A stretch of 64,000 bases of DNA from Phycomyces blakesleeanus NRRL 1555(-) (Eukaryota > Mucoromycota > Mucoromycetes > Mucorales > Phycomycetaceae). Where the stretch lies: NCBI RefSeq assembly GCF_001638985.1, contig NW_017265138.1, positions 496,001-560,000 of the forward strand, written 5' to 3'. Below the pieces are notes generated by a model. The model was given only the letters and a program-made list of their open reading frames with translations, made no database searches and had not been told where the DNA came from. Position numbers and translations under genes: made by a program. Of the stretch, positions 61,595 through 64,000 are shown in pieces. The stretch's first letter is position 1, and each line of letters starts with the position of its first letter.

Positions 61595-63461
61595 ATGTCT
61601 ATTAACAGTCGCTACCGTGAGCGAAAATACATTTCCTCAGATAACGATCGTCTCTCACGCGCACTTTCTCAGCCAGTCCAAGCATGGTAAATCTAACCCA
61701 TTGCTGTTATAATTACTTACACTTCTACAGGGACAAGAAATGGGCACCTTATTCGCGTTCGAAAAATTACGAGACTTTCAAGTGGGTTAAATGTAGGAAT
61801 ATGTTTAGAATCAATCCACAGATTCACAACTAAATATGATCATTAGCCGATCGACCCATTGTGTTTGAGGATGAAGACGATGATGAGGAACCTGATCAGA
61901 GTGGATTAGATGTCAAAAAGGTAAAATGTTATTCATAATAAAAGCAAAATGGGAGTTTTTTTTTTTCTTTTGCTTTATTTTATCTTTTGTTTCTAATCAA
62001 AGTAAATGACATGATTATTATTAGGACGAGGCAGATACTCTTGATGGTACGACAACAATGTCAGAAGACACACCCATGCCAGCCCTTCAACACCACATGC
62101 TTTTGGACGAAAAGGATGATAGCCGTACCCACACACCTTTACTCGAGGACATTTCTGATGCTGAGCCTGACAATGTACTTGATCAAGAGGATGGTGAAAG
62201 TATGGTAGACGATGTAAACGATCCTTCCAGGCACCCTGCATCGATTCCACATGTTCATCCTAGACTTGGAATGCCTGAGGACGCGACAGTGTACGAACCT
62301 GCATTGCCTGAGACAGGATACACTACCTCGTACTCAGAAATGGTCGTTGATCAGGATGTTCTTCCCACTTTGGCTGAAGAACCTGTTCAGGGCACAAAAC
62401 CAATTCTGTCTTCAGAATCTTCAGTTCACCAATACAGCGAAGTAGTCATGGAAGAGCCACCTATTCAGCAAGCACAGTTACCAAAGTCACCTTCCCCAGT
62501 AACAGTAGCTGCAGAGCCAACAGTGTCCGCAGAATCAGCAGTTTCTGCACAATCAACAGAAGCAGAAAGGTCAGCAGAAGCCGCAGAGTCAGCCATGGAT
62601 ATAGAACCAACAGTTGCTGCAGATTCTATAGTGTCTGTAGGACCGACTGTGTCCGCAGAACCGTCAGCAGCTCCAGAACCAACAACATCCCCGGAACAAG
62701 TGGTGGCTGGAAAACCAGCTGAAACAGCAGAACCGTCAGTGTCAGCAGAACTAGAAACTGCTGCAGGATCAGCAATGGAGGTAGATACTACAGAGACTGT
62801 AGAAACAATGGAAACAGTAAAGGCTTCAGAGACAGTCAATGCTTCAGAGATAGTAAATGTAACAGAGGCAGTACATGCAACAGAGACCGTAAATGCAACA
62901 GAGACAGTAAATGCGACCGAAATTGTAGAGGCTACGGAGAAGCAAGTAGAGACTACGGAGGAGCAAGTAGAGACTACGGAGAAGCAAGTAGAGACTACGG
63001 AGAAGCCAGTGGAGAATACGGAGAAGCCAGTGGAGAATACGGAGAAGCCAGTGGAGACTACAGAAAAGCCAGTAGAGACTACAGAAAAGCTAGTAGAGAC
63101 TACAGAAAAGCCAGTAGAGACTACAGAAAAGCCAGTAGAGACTACAGAGAAGCCAGTAGAGACTACAGAGAAGCCAGTGGAGACTGCAGAGAAGCCAGTA
63201 GATAATACAGACAATTTGGTAGAAACGACAGAAAAGCCAGAACATACTGTAGATGATGCAGTAAAGGAAGAGAAACTAGTGGTCGTTATGAACCCAGAAA
63301 CGAGTACAGATGAAATAGACCACACCCAGTCAACAAAGAGCCCAAAAGAAGCGACAGCTAATATTAGCAAAGATCTTACAACAAGTGAACCTGTTTTGGA
63401 AGAACATAATTTATCAGTAGAGTCAGTCAATGAAAATATTGAGTCAACCCCCGCCGTTTAA
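61595..63461 (+). CDS. BCL7-like N-terminal domain with acidic repeat tail
   Basis: Exons 61595..61686, 61731..61792, 61847..61920 and 62025..63461 give 554 residues. The first ~65 residues, spread over three small exons, contain QAWDKKWAPYSRS followed by ETFKWVKSDRP. This matches the W-x-KKW and (Y/F)KWV core of the BCL7 N-terminal region, found in SWI/SNF accessory subunits in animals. An acidic patch follows (FEDEDDDEEPDQ). The remainder is disordered and repetitive: first alanine/serine/glutamate-rich, then about six hexamers of the type ETVNAT, then about fifteen heptamers of the type ETTEKPV. The repeats leave a long meaningless frame on the other strand. If the BCL7 call is right, this is a chromatin remodeller accessory protein near the RSC9-like gene; the call rests on few residues. 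Confidence 0.6.
62820..63250 (+). repeat. In-frame hexamer and heptamer protein repeats
   Basis: Tandem 18-nt units (ETVNAT type) followed by tandem 21-nt units (ETTEKPV type), with neighbouring copies nearly identical in DNA (for example ACAGAAAAGCCAGTAGAGAC), indicating recent unit expansion. Confidence 0.85.
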
Positions 63462-63713
63462 AAGAAAACGACGAATTTATGTTTATTTTCTTGGTCTGTT
63501 ATATATATATATATATCTTTGCTTATAATATTATTATTATTGTTTGTGGATATATTTCAACTTGATTTAAAGTGAAAATACTACGTGTATTTGTGTGTGT
63601 GCATATATATATATATCACTGTTTAACTAAATATTGGGTGTACTGGACGTCATCTCCTTATTTAAAGCAATAAAATTGCTGAAAATTAATCCTCATTCTT
63701 GTTTTCCACAATA
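63462..63713. other. Spacer between BCL7-like and promethin-like genes
   Basis: 252 bases, AT-rich, with two (AT)n tracts and a possible AATAAAA signal at about 63669-63675. The next gene starts at 63714 with ACAATAATGG. Confidence 0.45.
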
Positions 63714-64000
63714 ATGGAAGATACCCACTCTCATCACAAGCTTGGTCAGATGCTTTATCTGTTCTCTACCCTTCGCAATGGGGCTATTGCTGTGTCTCGT
63801 TTCGCATGGGTATTATACCTCGAAATTTACAAAAGATATCCACCTGTTCGCTGGACAGGCAATATTATACAACGCCTGAGCACTCCACCACTGGTCGTAT
63901 TTTTATTTGTCCTGATATCTTCACTGGTATTTCTTTTAAGCATTGCCACAGTGTTGGTTCTTTCTATCCAGACTGGGATCATCCTTGCTTGCGGATCCGT
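63714..64000 (+). CDS. Promethin/LDAF1-like membrane protein, 5' part (truncated by window end)
   Basis: An open frame from ATG 63714 runs to the end of the window, about 95 residues. After a polar start (MEDTHSHHKLGQ) with an amphipathic-looking helix there is a linker containing STPPLVV, then a long double hydrophobic hairpin (VFLFVLISSLVFLLSIATV and LVLSIQTGIILACGS) with no charged residue. A helical lead followed by a hydrophobic hairpin with a glycine-containing end resembles promethin/LDAF1, the seipin partner at lipid-droplet assembly sites. The rest of the gene is missing, so the family is a suggestion only; another hairpin-type ER protein is possible. Confidence 0.5.
   Translation, partial: MEDTHSHHKLGQMLYLFSTLRNGAIAVSRFAWVLYLEIYKRYPPVRWTGNIIQRLSTPPLVVFLFVLISSLVFLLSIATVLVLSIQTGIILACGS

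Noticed and set aside
62465..63430. 321-codon minus-strand frame made of STGFSVV-type repeats
   Set aside because: It mirrors the heptamer repeat of the BCL7-like gene; the plus frame is spliced to a conserved N-terminus.

Overview
The window looks like nuclear DNA of an early-diverging filamentous fungus, most probably Mucoromycota. Genes are protein-coding and spliced, with short GT-AG introns of about 45-200 nt. Exons are balanced in base composition, while introns and spacers are very AT-rich and full of microsatellites. A MedA-type regulator, a MYSM1-like deubiquitinase and a forkhead factor next to yeast-like housekeeping genes fit a filamentous fungus and not a budding yeast. The phylum is an inference from this mixture; no rRNA, tRNA or organellar marker was seen.

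Layout. 1-4.8 kb: 3' end of a JSN1/PUF2-type Pumilio protein, a small PPxY and cysteine-rich membrane protein, and a probable 61-aa protein. 4.9-14.1 kb: SPT6 (+), RPB9 (-), a membrane-anchored SAM methyltransferase (-) and UBC13 (+). 14.1-19.9 kb: a 5.8-kb gene-free block in front of a MedA-like developmental regulator (19.9-22.2 kb). 22.2-27 kb: a second empty block, then two small minus-strand genes, a prefoldin-like ASDURF homologue and ribosomal protein eL38. 28.4-30.8 kb: cobalamin-independent methionine synthase. 30.8-34.5 kb: a third empty block. 34.5-39.5 kb: wax-synthase-like acyltransferase, a LEA2-type membrane protein and threonine synthase, all +. 39.8-51.9 kb: Caf120/Skg3-like PH protein (-) divergent from UTP20 (+). 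53-63.5 kb: an ARID/RSC9-like remodeller subunit (-), a forkhead factor (+), a SANT-MPN deubiquitinase (-) and a BCL7-like acidic repeat protein (+). 63.7 kb to the end: the start of a promethin-like membrane protein.

Themes. Transcription and chromatin genes are frequent (SPT6, RPB9, MedA, Caf120-like, RSC9/ARID2-like, forkhead, MYSM1-like, BCL7-like). Two genes are in amino-acid synthesis (MET6, THR4); THR4 has a Gcn4-type TGAGTCA site just upstream. Growth functions are eL38 and UTP20. There is no operon logic; neighbouring genes are linked mainly by divergent promoters.

The exon models were assembled by hand from splice motifs and reading-frame continuity. Points left open: the 5' end of the small PPxY protein, one junction in RSC9, one internal exon of the MYSM1-like gene, and the last exon of eL38. 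The most interesting items are the stand-alone four-exon ASDURF-like gene, the PPxY/six-cysteine membrane protein, recurrent T(n)A(n) palindromes inside introns, the frame conflict in the MYSM1-like gene, and the long silent region before MedA.
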